Origin: Chitinophaga silvatica
GTDB taxonomy: Bacteria > Bacteroidota > Bacteroidia > Chitinophagales > Chitinophagaceae
Length of the DNA: 64,000 nt
Direction: 5' to 3'
NCBI RefSeq assembly: GCF_003419895.1
Contig: NZ_QPMM01000012.1
Coordinates: 248,001-312,000 of the forward strand
A program made the position numbers and the translations under genes. The notes under the pieces were generated by a model. It saw only the letters and a program-made list of their open reading frames with translations. It did no database searches and had not been told where the DNA came from. This document shows, piece after piece, positions 9,877 through 18,140 of the stretch. Position 1 is the stretch's first letter. Each line of letters starts with the position of its first letter.

Positions 9877-9910
9877 GTCAGCAGTCTTATTTTGGACTGC
9901 TGACTTTTTT
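9877..9910 (+). terminator. Intrinsic terminator after the small membrane protein
   Basis: A perfect 10-bp stem, GTCAGCAGTC (9877-9886) with GACTGCTGAC (9895-9904), followed by six T. Confidence 0.88.
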
Positions 9911-10017
9911 ATATCATGTTTTAAAACCTATGATGTTAAACCAGACAACTACTACCCACCCGATTTTAAAGTCTTGCCTGGTGTCTTATGAAAAAAAATC
10001 TATATAAACCATCAATC

Positions 10018-10899
10018 ATGTTCAATTTGAAAAGTTCGACTGTTTTAAAATGTGCCGTAGTAGCACTGTTTGCCCTCGCGTCCTGTAGTAAAAACGAAGA
10101 CACTACCGTTCCGGAAACTAAAGCTCCTGATACCCTGTACCAGGTACAGGCTATTTACTGGGGTGATAATATTGTTTATGATTCCTTCGTGTATAAGGAA
10201 AATAAACTTACTGAAGCCTGGTTCTATGATGAAGACGAGAAGGCATACATGCAGAAGAGTATTTATACTTACAATGCAGATGGATTTCTTACAAAATCGC
10301 TGAACTATGCTAAATACCGTAGCAACGATATGTATTTAAGATCTGTTGACAGCATAGCTTGGAGCGATTCCAAACTGGTTGATTACAGCTATTCTTTCGA
10401 AGAGAATAAAACTAATATCATTGGAAGAGACACTACTGTAATAAGTTTGGATGCCAGTAAGCGTATGACTTTAATTGGTACAAAAGATACAATTCGCTAC
10501 TCCGATTATAAGCAAGTGGATTATCTGGAATACGCATTTACCGGAAATAATATAACCACCCATACAAATAAGTATTATAGTGCTCCAAATAACTCTAATA
10601 TTCCGGGTAACGAATATACAACCGTAACTACTTTGGAATTTGGTGATTTAATCAATCCATTACAGGAAGTATTGATCAAAAATCCTATTTTGGCAATGGA
10701 CCTGGATGATGAATTACCTGGAGTTTTCCTGAGCGGTAACAATGTCAAAAAAATTACTGAAACCTATCGTGGAGAAACATCAGTATATACTGCGACAAGC
10801 CAGGCCTTACCTGGTACCAAGGTTTTGTCCAAATACCTTTTCACCTTCGGAGAAAAAAATCTTACCTGCGGTTATAAGATTAATAAGATCGTAAAATAA
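10018..10899 (+). CDS. Lipoprotein of unknown function, paralogue 1
   Basis: 293 residues from ATG 10018; an in-frame ATG at 9988 would add ten residues. Alignment with the next gene (MFNLKSSTVLKCAVVAL against the TTG-started VNLKSTTILKCAIVAL) supports 10018. A lipoprotein signal ends in the lipobox FALAS-C, so the mature protein is probably membrane-anchored. The body has Y-x-Y-N-A-D-G-F-like strands (IYTYNADGFLTKS) reminiscent of Bacteroidota beta-rich lipoproteins (DUF4595-like; a weak match by eye). It is followed by a strong terminator and then by its paralogue. Confidence 0.72.
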   Translation: MFNLKSSTVLKCAVVALFALASCSKNEDTTVPETKAPDTLYQVQAIYWGDNIVYDSFVYKENKLTEAWFYDEDEKAYMQKSIYTYNADGFLTKSLNYAKYRSNDMYLRSVDSIAWSDSKLVDYSYSFEENKTNIIGRDTTVISLDASKRMTLIGTKDTIRYSDYKQVDYLEYAFTGNNITTHTNKYYSAPNNSNIPGNEYTTVTTLEFGDLINPLQEVLIKNPILAMDLDDELPGVFLSGNNVKKITETYRGETSVYTATSQALPGTKVLSKYLFTFGEKNLTCGYKINKIVK

Positions 10900-10912
10900 T
10901 AACCTAATAATT

Positions 10913-10949
10913 AAAAAATCCAGGAGGTATTGCGCTTCCTGGATTTTTT
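10913..10949 (+). terminator. Intrinsic terminator between the two lipoprotein paralogues
   Basis: AAAAAATCCAGGA (10913-10925) pairs with TCCTGGATTTTTT (10937-10949), giving a 13-bp stem with a T-tract. It implies that the second paralogue has its own promoter. Confidence 0.85.
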
Positions 10950-10997
10950 CTTTTTACTAACTTCCACGTATATCCCAAATATCTATATTCTACAAAT

Positions 10998-11861
10998 TTG
11001 GTCAATTTAAAAAGTACTACAATTTTGAAATGTGCAATAGTAGCACTATTGGCACTTGCAGCATGTGGTAAAAAATCTGATATCCCCGCACCGGAAATTA
11101 AAGCAGATACTGTGTATCGCATAGAGGGCATTTACTATGATGATATTTTGACAGACTCTTTTGTTTATAAGGGAGACTTACTTACCGAAGCATGGTTTTA
11201 TGGAGAAAATGGCTATACAGAAATGAGCCAATACACTTATAACGATGCTGGATTTATTATTAAATCAGTGAATTTCGAGAGGTTCAATAATACCATGAAG
11301 CTATATTCCAGCGACAGTCTCGTTTGGAGTGCTTCAACAATAACACAATATTCTAAATTTTCGGATGCTAATACAATTCTAATGGATACACCTGTAATCT
11401 CCATTGATGCCAATAAACGAATTGGATTAATCAGGACAAAAGATACAATTCGGTATCCTCAATTCAGGCAACTTTATTATACTGAATATACATTTACAGG
11501 TAACAATATGACTACCAATGTGTCCAAATATTACAGAGATTACTATATAGAGAATCACCCTAGTTCGTTTTACGACCAGGTAATTACATTTGAATATGGC
11601 AATTTAATTAATCCGCTCCGTATGACGTTAATTAATAATCCACTTCTGTCTTTTAGAGAGGAGAAATCACTTATTAGTGTCAATAATCCAACAAAACTAA
11701 TCCAATCCTTTGCGGATAAATTCAATGAACACTTAGCTAATTATAACATTACATCTGAAGCCTTACCTAATACCCAAATAATGTATAAATCAACCTATAA
11801 GGAGATTAATTCAGATGCAAGCTGGGTAATGAAATTCAAAATAAAAACGATTATTAAATAA
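10998..11861 (+). CDS. Lipoprotein of unknown function, paralogue 2 (TTG start)
   Basis: 287 residues, clearly homologous along its whole length to the preceding gene (lipobox LALAA-C, YTYNDAGFIIKS, ISIDANKRIGLIRTKDTIRY). There is no ATG in frame near the start. TTG 10998 aligns exactly with the ATG of paralogue 1, so it is either a genuine TTG start or a decayed ATG. The rest of the frame is intact, which argues that it is still translated. Function is unknown; it is a tandem duplication. Confidence 0.68.
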   Translation: MVNLKSTTILKCAIVALLALAACGKKSDIPAPEIKADTVYRIEGIYYDDILTDSFVYKGDLLTEAWFYGENGYTEMSQYTYNDAGFIIKSVNFERFNNTMKLYSSDSLVWSASTITQYSKFSDANTILMDTPVISIDANKRIGLIRTKDTIRYPQFRQLYYTEYTFTGNNMTTNVSKYYRDYYIENHPSSFYDQVITFEYGNLINPLRMTLINNPLLSFREEKSLISVNNPTKLIQSFADKFNEHLANYNITSEALPNTQIMYKSTYKEINSDASWVMKFKIKTIIK

Positions 11862-12058
11862 AGTATTGTTACACATAATTATTGATGCTATCCATTGTTA
11901 AGATGTAGGTGGATACTTAGGAATTTGTGATTAGTTGTTGGCGTAATTCTCATAAACGTAAGTTGGTCGGAACAGACAAAGTACTGTGAAGTGAAATGGT
12001 ATCAATGGTATATTGACTTCAATTTGAGGGATCAGCTTCTTTTATCGTTACCAGGGTG

Positions 12059-12417
12059 GGGGTAAGCCCAATGTTATTAAGTTAAGGAAATAGATTTCAC
12101 GAATACTTGATATCTAATTGTTGGATTTACCTTCCGTGGCCATTGGCAGGGCGGGGGCAAGCCCCGCCCCTACAGGGTTTCATCGAATTACAGGTTCGAT
12201 ATTGTAGAATTATTTCTTTCCAGAATTGATTTTAATATGAAATTTAACTACCAGAAAAAAACATTATTTCGATGAAACCTTGTAGGGGCGGGGCTTGCCC
12301 CCGCCCTGCCAATGGTAAAGGATGTTTGTCCACCATTATAGAACCTATAAGAAATAGAAATCAATTCATTATAAAATATATTCAACTCCCTTAACTTAAA
12401 AGCATTTGGGCTTCCCC
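12059..12417. repeat. MITE-like nested inverted-repeat element, copy 1
   Basis: An approximately 359-bp element in the 666-base gap between the lipoprotein and YjbR genes. The outer ends (12059-12088 and 12388-12417) are imperfect inverted repeats. The inner arms (12140-12186 and 12269-12315) are 47 bases each and match at 46 of 47 positions. Each inner arm holds its own GC-rich palindrome (GGGCGGGG-GCAAG-CCCCGCCC). A related copy lies at 27204-27516. No ORF is inside, so it is non-autonomous. Bases 11862-12058 and 12418-12527 show nothing else that I recognise. Confidence 0.8.
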
Positions 12418-12527
12418 TCCTTATCTGCGATTAAAAAAGTCTGCTTCAATAAAACTTTATAAATCACCATACGCTATTCTTATTTCTTAAGTTTAATTAA
12501 TTTGCACCTACAACAATCATACAAACC

Positions 12528-12878
12528 ATGACCCTCGCACAATTCCAGGAGTATTGCCTTGCTCTACCAGGTGTTACGGAAGAATTTCCATTTGGAGAAG
12601 AAACCCTGGTATACAAAGTATGTGGAAAAGTTTTTGCCCTTAGCGGTATAGAAGATTTTGAATCGATTAACCTGAAATGTGATCCTGAAACTGCAATAGA
12701 ATTGCGGGAGAGATATGATGGTGTTGAACCAGGCTACCATATGAATAAAAAACACTGGAATACAGTGAATGTGCATGCCGGTATTCCTAACAAACTACTA
12801 CTGCAGTGGATAAGGGATTCTTACGATCTGGTAGTTGCCGGCCTGCCAAAGAAAGAGCGGGAAAAATTAGGCCAATAA
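12528..12878 (+). CDS. MmcQ/YjbR-family protein
   Basis: 116 residues, full length for the family. It has the typical layout: N-terminal CLALPGVTEEFPFGEETLVYKV, then KVFALSGIEDFESINLKCDPETA and a C-terminal GYHMNKKHWNTVNV followed by LLQWIRDSYDLV. The fold resembles a double-wing DNA-binding motif, but the biological role of the family is poorly defined. It is a single gene, probably with its own promoter. Confidence 0.88.
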   Translation: MTLAQFQEYCLALPGVTEEFPFGEETLVYKVCGKVFALSGIEDFESINLKCDPETAIELRERYDGVEPGYHMNKKHWNTVNVHAGIPNKLLLQWIRDSYDLVVAGLPKKEREKLGQ

Positions 12879-12957
12879 CCACTCTACACAGTTTACAAGG
12901 GGGAATGTATTTTTTTTGAGTACATTAGCCACCATCAAAATCTAAAATTACTTGTTT

Positions 12958-14850
12958 ATGAGAAAATGGCTGTTATTGGCCTGCTCTATTCTGCTGACTT
13001 TACCAGTAGTAACAAAGGCTGTAAACCAAGACTCTCTTTGGTTGTACGAGAATTACACCAAAAAAGAAGTTTATATCCCTATGCGTGATGGTGTAAAATT
13101 ATTTACATCTATCTATCTCCCTAAAAACAAATCAGAAAAACATCCCATTCTGATGACCCGTACTCCTTATTCCTGTGCCCCGTATGGCGAAAATGTGTAT
13201 AAGGCCTGGTATCGTAATCATTATATGAACTACCTGAAAGAAGGTTATATCATGGTTACCCAGGATGTAAGAGGCACCTGGATGAGTGAAGGAAAGTTTG
13301 TAAACGTACGTCCTTTCAACCCAAATAAAGGGAAAAAAGATATAGATGAAGCCAGCGATACTTATGATACTATCGACTGGATGGTTAAAAACCTGGATGG
13401 CAATAATGGCAATGTGGGTGTTTTCGGGATTTCTTATCCGGGCTTCTACAGCAGCATGGCTGCCCTCAGTAACCACCCTGCATTAAAAGCAGTGAGCCCT
13501 CAGGCGCCGGTTACCGATTGGTTTATGGGCGATGACTTCCACCATAACGGGGCTTTCCTTATTTCGGATGCTTTTTCTTTCTATACAGGATTCGATCATC
13601 CGCATCCGAAACCAACAACTGTTGGACCTAAAGGTATCTCCTATTATACCCGCGATAATTACAAATATTACCTGGAAACCGGTGCGCTGCCTAACTTCTC
13701 CAAGATTATTGGCGACAGCGTTACCTTCTGGCAGGATATGTATAACCACCCAACCTACGATAGCTGGTGGCAGGCACGTAATATCCGTAACTTCCTCACC
13801 AACATTAAACCAGCTGTGCTTGTTGTCGGTGGTGTGTTTGATGCCGAAGACTGCTTCGGTGCCTGGAATACCTATCAGGCAATCGAAACTAAAAGTCCGG
13901 CTACCAACAATAGAATCGTAATGGGCCCCTGGTACCATGGTCAATGGGCCTCCAATGATGGTACTCACCTGGGTAATGTAAAATTCGGCAGCAATACTTC
14001 TACTTACTATGCAAACAATATTGAGATTCCTTTCTTCAATTATTATTTAAAAGGGAAAGGCACTCCTCCTGCAATTGCTGAAGCTACCATCTTCTTTACA
14101 GGAGAAAATCAATGGAAAGAATTACCAAAATGGCCTCCTGCAAATATGGAACCTACTCCAATTTATTTACAGGAAAACAGCAAGCTATCTTTCAATAAGC
14201 CTACTACCAGCAATAGTTTTGCTGAATATGTAAGTGACCCGGCCAAACCTGTTCCTTACACCAGTGATGTACATTTTAGCAGAACAATCAATTACATGAC
14301 AGACGACCAGCGCTTTGCGGCACGCAGACCTGATGTAGCTGTATTTGAAAGTGAAGTACTGGATAATGATGTTACCCTGGCCGGCCCGATTGTAGCTGAT
14401 CTGATCGCTAGTACCAGCACAACAGATGCCGATTTCATCGTGAAAGTAATAGATGTATTCCCGAATGATTTCAAATATGAGGAAGATGCACCGAGTGAAC
14501 ATAGAAGAGTACCTTCTGCAACTTACCCAATGGGTGGTTATCAAATGCTGGTACGTGGAGAAGTAATGAGAGGTAAATTCCGCAATAGCTTTGAAAAGCC
14601 TGAAGCTTTTATTCCTGACCAACCTTCAGAAGTGAAATTTACTATGCCTGATGTGGCGCATACCTTTAAGAAAGGCCACCGCATTATGATTCAGGTACAA
14701 AGCAGCTGGTTTCCACTGGTAGACAGAAACCCGCAGCAGTTCCTGGATATCTACAAGGCCACAGATAAAGACTTTATTAAAGCTAATATCCGTATTTATC
14801 ATGATGCTTCATACCCATCAAGTGTAATACTGCCCATCAGCAAAAATTAA
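12958..14850 (+). CDS. Secreted CocE/NonD-family hydrolase (X-Pro dipeptidyl-peptidase S15-like)
   Basis: 630 residues with a signal peptide (WLLLACSILLTLPVVTKA). It has an alpha/beta-hydrolase core with the nucleophile Ser159 in G-I-S-Y-P-G, an acid in GVFDAEDCFGAW (Asp295 or Asp298) and His327 in GPWYHGQW. A C-terminal jelly-roll PepX_C domain runs from about 400 to the end. Family members are X-Pro peptidases, cocaine esterase, glutaryl-7-ACA acylase and alpha-amino-acid ester hydrolases; the natural substrate is unknown. ATG 12958 is preferred over an in-frame TTG six bases upstream. Confidence 0.9.
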   Translation: MRKWLLLACSILLTLPVVTKAVNQDSLWLYENYTKKEVYIPMRDGVKLFTSIYLPKNKSEKHPILMTRTPYSCAPYGENVYKAWYRNHYMNYLKEGYIMVTQDVRGTWMSEGKFVNVRPFNPNKGKKDIDEASDTYDTIDWMVKNLDGNNGNVGVFGISYPGFYSSMAALSNHPALKAVSPQAPVTDWFMGDDFHHNGAFLISDAFSFYTGFDHPHPKPTTVGPKGISYYTRDNYKYYLETGALPNFSKIIGDSVTFWQDMYNHPTYDSWWQARNIRNFLTNIKPAVLVVGGVFDAEDCFGAWNTYQAIETKSPATNNRIVMGPWYHGQWASNDGTHLGNVKFGSNTSTYYANNIEIPFFNYYLKGKGTPPAIAEATIFFTGENQWKELPKWPPANMEPTPIYLQENSKLSFNKPTTSNSFAEYVSDPAKPVPYTSDVHFSRTINYMTDDQRFAARRPDVAVFESEVLDNDVTLAGPIVADLIASTSTTDADFIVKVIDVFPNDFKYEEDAPSEHRRVPSATYPMGGYQMLVRGEVMRGKFRNSFEKPEAFIPDQPSEVKFTMPDVAHTFKKGHRIMIQVQSSWFPLVDRNPQQFLDIYKATDKDFIKANIRIYHDASYPSSVILPISKN

Positions 14851-14877
14851 GATAATTACATATGTGGCAGGAGGGAA

Positions 14878-16074
14878 TTATTTTCTGTTCTGCCACATAT
14901 ACCTTCCACCTCCACCCCATTCTACCCAATCGGCTACAAAGCCGTCTACAGTTTTTAACCCTATCTGTACAAAACCATATCTGCCAAACTTATACCTGAC
15001 GGCTACGCGGGCAAAGAACAGGCTTTTTTCATTATCTTTTCTGATGACATGCAACCCCGGATCAAGTATCACTGCAAACTTCTGGATATGCAGCATGTAT
15101 CCAAGATGCAAGCCCATCAACATTTTATCGCTCATCTTTACAGTTCCGTATTTCTTTTCGTAAACATAGCCTAAAGACCCATCGTAGAATCCATCTACTC
15201 CTCCGCCAATACTACTCTTATGAGAGATGCGGTAGTAGTAGTCAAACACCAGGGATGAAGTAAAATAAGTAGCCTGGATTCCTTCATCTTTCGGCAATTG
15301 CACCATTCCTACGGCACCATATAAACTGATTTCCTGTGTATGTTTCACCGGTGGAATTGGCATTGGAATATAAGTAGGGCGGCGAGGCACCTCAAAGGTG
15401 CTGTCGATCTGTTGCCGGACTATTGATCGGATGGTGTTATAATGATAACGTATACCTATATGTGGTCCGGCCATGTTGAGACCCAGGTTGGGCATATGCA
15501 TACGCCCATTGGAATAGTGGGTCAGATCCAGACCGTAAATCAGATCCAGAGAGGGCGACAAACGACGAATACCCGAAAATGTCAGATTAAAGTAGACATC
15601 TGTTTTGGAGCTTATTGCATCATTTGTAGGATTAGTAGTAGCGTTGTAAGTTTTCAGATCATAGGTGATTCCCAATGAGACTCCTATTTCGAAATGGTTT
15701 TTGGGTCTGCGATGCACAGGGGCAAAGAAGAAGCCATATAAACCATTCGGCTTACCCAGAACGGAGGGATTTCCTATATCACCGGTATAAAACCCAATAC
15801 CATAGCTGGGGTAATTGAAAACCCGCTGCCAGGTTTGCCGGCCGGTCGACATCCAGCCCATTCGTACTTCCAATGCCTTATAACCATTATCGAGTGCATT
15901 TTTCAGTTCATCTCCTTCATAGAGATGTACCCCGGCATGAAGCTTTAACTCCAGGAATTTATGTCTACCCAGATTGGGATTACTTTTTGCTTTGAGCCAC
16001 AGATCTGTAGTATCCTGTGCAGCTACTCTCAAGCCGATTGATAACAGTAGTAAAATCCGATAGCATTTATTCAT
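14878..16074 (-). CDS. PagL-like acyloxyacyl hydrolase-family outer-membrane protein
   Basis: 398 residues with a signal peptide (YRILLLLSIGLRVAAQ). A central region has H-Y-S-N-G followed by PNLGLNMAGPHIGIRY, which matches the HxSNG...NPG signature of the PagL lipid A 3-O-deacylase family. Amphipathic strands throughout fit a beta barrel. If active, it would trim lipid A in the outer membrane. It is much longer than PagL itself, as Bacteroidota members tend to be. ATG 16074 directly precedes the signal peptide; the upstream frame extension to 16197 is not needed. Confidence 0.7.
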   Translation of the reverse strand: MNKCYRILLLLSIGLRVAAQDTTDLWLKAKSNPNLGRHKFLELKLHAGVHLYEGDELKNALDNGYKALEVRMGWMSTGRQTWQRVFNYPSYGIGFYTGDIGNPSVLGKPNGLYGFFFAPVHRRPKNHFEIGVSLGITYDLKTYNATTNPTNDAISSKTDVYFNLTFSGIRRLSPSLDLIYGLDLTHYSNGRMHMPNLGLNMAGPHIGIRYHYNTIRSIVRQQIDSTFEVPRRPTYIPMPIPPVKHTQEISLYGAVGMVQLPKDEGIQATYFTSSLVFDYYYRISHKSSIGGGVDGFYDGSLGYVYEKKYGTVKMSDKMLMGLHLGYMLHIQKFAVILDPGLHVIRKDNEKSLFFARVAVRYKFGRYGFVQIGLKTVDGFVADWVEWGGGGRYMWQNRK

Positions 16075-16203
16075 ATAGATTAATGGGCCTAATACATTGC
16101 TAAACATCTTGAGGGCATGAAAGTTCAGATTTTGGGAAGCTGGATTTCGAAAACTAATATTAATTAACTTGCATTCAACTTTAAAAGCCCTTAACAAACT
16201 ATT

Positions 16204-16920
16204 ATGTATAAAAAATACCTGCTAATTGGTGTGCTGGGATGTTTCTCCATTCAAGGTTTCAGTCAAGCCAAACCTGCTGTTAAAAAACCGGTCGCTAAAC
16301 CAGCGGTCAAAACAACATCGGTATTAAAAAATCAGGTCGACTCAGTAAGTTATGGTTTAGGTGTAAATATAGCTGAGAACCTGAAAGCGCAGAACCTTCA
16401 GAATGTAAACACAACAGTGTTGGCTAAAGCTATTCAGGATGCGTTAAAGAATCAGCCATTAGTAATGTCAAAAGATTTATGTGATATGAGTATTAGTAGT
16501 TATCTGCAACAATTAAAAGCAGAAAAATCTTCAAAAAACAAGGAAGCAGGGATGAAATTTCTTGCTGAAAATGCAACTAAACCCGGTGTTGTAACCTTAC
16601 CTGATGGTTTACAATACCTGATTTTAGATGAAGGTACTGGTCCAAAACCTACTATCGATGATAAAGTAAGAACCCACTATCATGGTACTTTAATTGATGG
16701 TACTGTATTCGATAGTTCTGTAGAGAGAGGCCAACCTATCTCTTTCCCGGTTAGCGGTGTAATTAAAGGCTGGACAGAAGCATTGCAATTAATGCCTGTT
16801 GGTTCGAAATGGCGTTTATTCATTCCATCAGAACTTGCATATGGCGATCGTGGTGCAGGTCCAAAAATTGGTCCGGGCAGCACTTTGATCTTCGATGTAA
16901 CATTACTTGCAATAGAATAA
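16204..16920 (+). CDS. FKBP-type peptidyl-prolyl cis-trans isomerase, secreted
   Basis: 238 residues. A signal peptide ends near GFSQA and a Lys/Pro/Ala-rich linker follows. An FKBP_N dimerisation domain (about 40-125, SVSYGLGVNIAENLK) precedes the FKBP catalytic domain (about 145-238, with VRTHYHGTLIDGTVFDSS, GVIKGWTEALQLMPVGSKW and ELAYGDRGAGPKIGPGSTLIFDV). It has the architecture of FkpA/Mip periplasmic foldases. Its stop codon abuts a long inverted repeat shared with the convergent aroC. Confidence 0.93.
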   Translation: MYKKYLLIGVLGCFSIQGFSQAKPAVKKPVAKPAVKTTSVLKNQVDSVSYGLGVNIAENLKAQNLQNVNTTVLAKAIQDALKNQPLVMSKDLCDMSISSYLQQLKAEKSSKNKEAGMKFLAENATKPGVVTLPDGLQYLILDEGTGPKPTIDDKVRTHYHGTLIDGTVFDSSVERGQPISFPVSGVIKGWTEALQLMPVGSKWRLFIPSELAYGDRGAGPKIGPGSTLIFDVTLLAIE

Positions 16921-17120
16921 TAGCTCGCAAGCTCGTTTTTTCTCGCAGAGAAGCATAAGAAGCAAAGAGGCATAAGGATCGAAGCGAATGTTTTTAAGGA
17001 CTTCCGTTAGGTTTCAATTATAATAGAAACCAGTCAGTAGTTCTTAATAATATTCGCTTCGATCCTTATGCCTCTTTGCTTCTTATGCTTCTCTGCGAGA
17101 AAACGCTCGCTTGCGAGCTA
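16921..17120. repeat. Long inverted repeat between the FKBP gene and aroC
   Basis: Two 69-base arms (16921-16989 and 17052-17120) form a nearly perfect inverted repeat around a 62-base spacer. The right arm includes the aroC stop codon and the left arm begins right after the FKBP stop. The sequence (CTCGCAGAGAAGCATAAG and AAGCAAAGAGGCATAAGG) recurs in weaker form at 29686-29794 and 51301-51775. It would act as a bidirectional terminator and may be a mobile or REP-like element. Confidence 0.85.
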
Positions 17121-18113
17121 TTTAAAAACTCTTGGACGGCGTTGTTCCAGGAGCATGAAATCGGCCAGCACCATTGCGGTTACTGCTTCCAAAACAACGG
17201 GTACACGTAATGCAATACATAGATCGTGACGGCCCTTCACGCTGAAGGTTTCCACTTCACCGCTCTTTATATTGAGTGTTTGTTGCTCTTTAGGAGTACT
17301 GGAAGTAGGCTTCACCGCAATACGGAATACCAACTGGTTTCCATTGGTTATACCACCTACAACCCCACCAGCATGATTAGTGGCTGTTTTACCAGTTTTA
17401 TCGAGGATTGGGTCGTTATGTTCCAGACCTTTCATTTTAGCAGCGGCAAAGCCGGTTCCGAATTCAATTCCTTTAACAGCAGGAATGGAAAATACAGCAT
17501 GAGCCAGATTAGACTCAAGTGAATCGAAGAAAGGTTCTCCCAAACCAATTGGCAATCCATCAACCGTACATTCTACCAGTCCACCTACCGAATCTTTTGC
17601 TGCAATAGCCGCTTCCAGTCCGGCTTCCGGGTCAGGATTCCCTCCTACTTCCTTAATAAAGGCTGATACCTTTACAGATTCACCAAGGATCTTTTTAGCA
17701 ATAACACCTGCAGCCACCAGGTTGAGGGTAAGGCGGCCACTGAAATGTCCACCACCGCGGTAATCTTCGAATCCACCGAATTTTTCGGTAGCAACGAAAT
17801 CGGCATGTCCCGGGCGGGGAAATTCTCTCAGTTTTTCATAATCGGTGCTTCTGGTATTGTTATTCTCGAAGAGAATAGTAACGGGAGCTCCGGTAGTATG
17901 ATCGTTGAAAACGCCTGATTTAAGGAAAGGCAAATCTTCTTCTTTACGAGGTGTGGTACCTCTGGAACCACCTTTGCGGCGTTCGAGGTCTTCCAGGAAA
18001 TCCTCCTGTTTTAACGGAATACCGGCAGGTATACCATCTATATTTACACCAACACTGGCGCCATGTGATTCTCCAAAAACTGTAACCCTGAATAGTCTAC
18101 CAAAACTGTTCAC
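17118..18113 (-). CDS. aroC: Chorismate synthase
   Basis: 331 residues. It makes chorismate from EPSP with reduced FMN, the last step of the shikimate pathway. It begins NSFGRLFRVTVFGESHG and has FRPGHADF-like FPRPGHADFVATEKFG, YRGGGHFSGRLT and RHDLCIALRVPVV, all aroC signatures. The start is GTG 18113, just before NSFGRL; a TTG at 18119 is the other option. It is the last gene of the aromatic operon, 27 bases after aroA, and ends inside the long inverted repeat. Confidence 0.95.
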   Translation of the reverse strand: MNSFGRLFRVTVFGESHGASVGVNIDGIPAGIPLKQEDFLEDLERRKGGSRGTTPRKEEDLPFLKSGVFNDHTTGAPVTILFENNNTRSTDYEKLREFPRPGHADFVATEKFGGFEDYRGGGHFSGRLTLNLVAAGVIAKKILGESVKVSAFIKEVGGNPDPEAGLEAAIAAKDSVGGLVECTVDGLPIGLGEPFFDSLESNLAHAVFSIPAVKGIEFGTGFAAAKMKGLEHNDPILDKTGKTATNHAGGVVGGITNGNQLVFRIAVKPTSSTPKEQQTLNIKSGEVETFSVKGRHDLCIALRVPVVLEAVTAMVLADFMLLEQRRPRVFK

Positions 18114-18140
18114 GCACAAAATGATTTAAAGTGAAAAATA

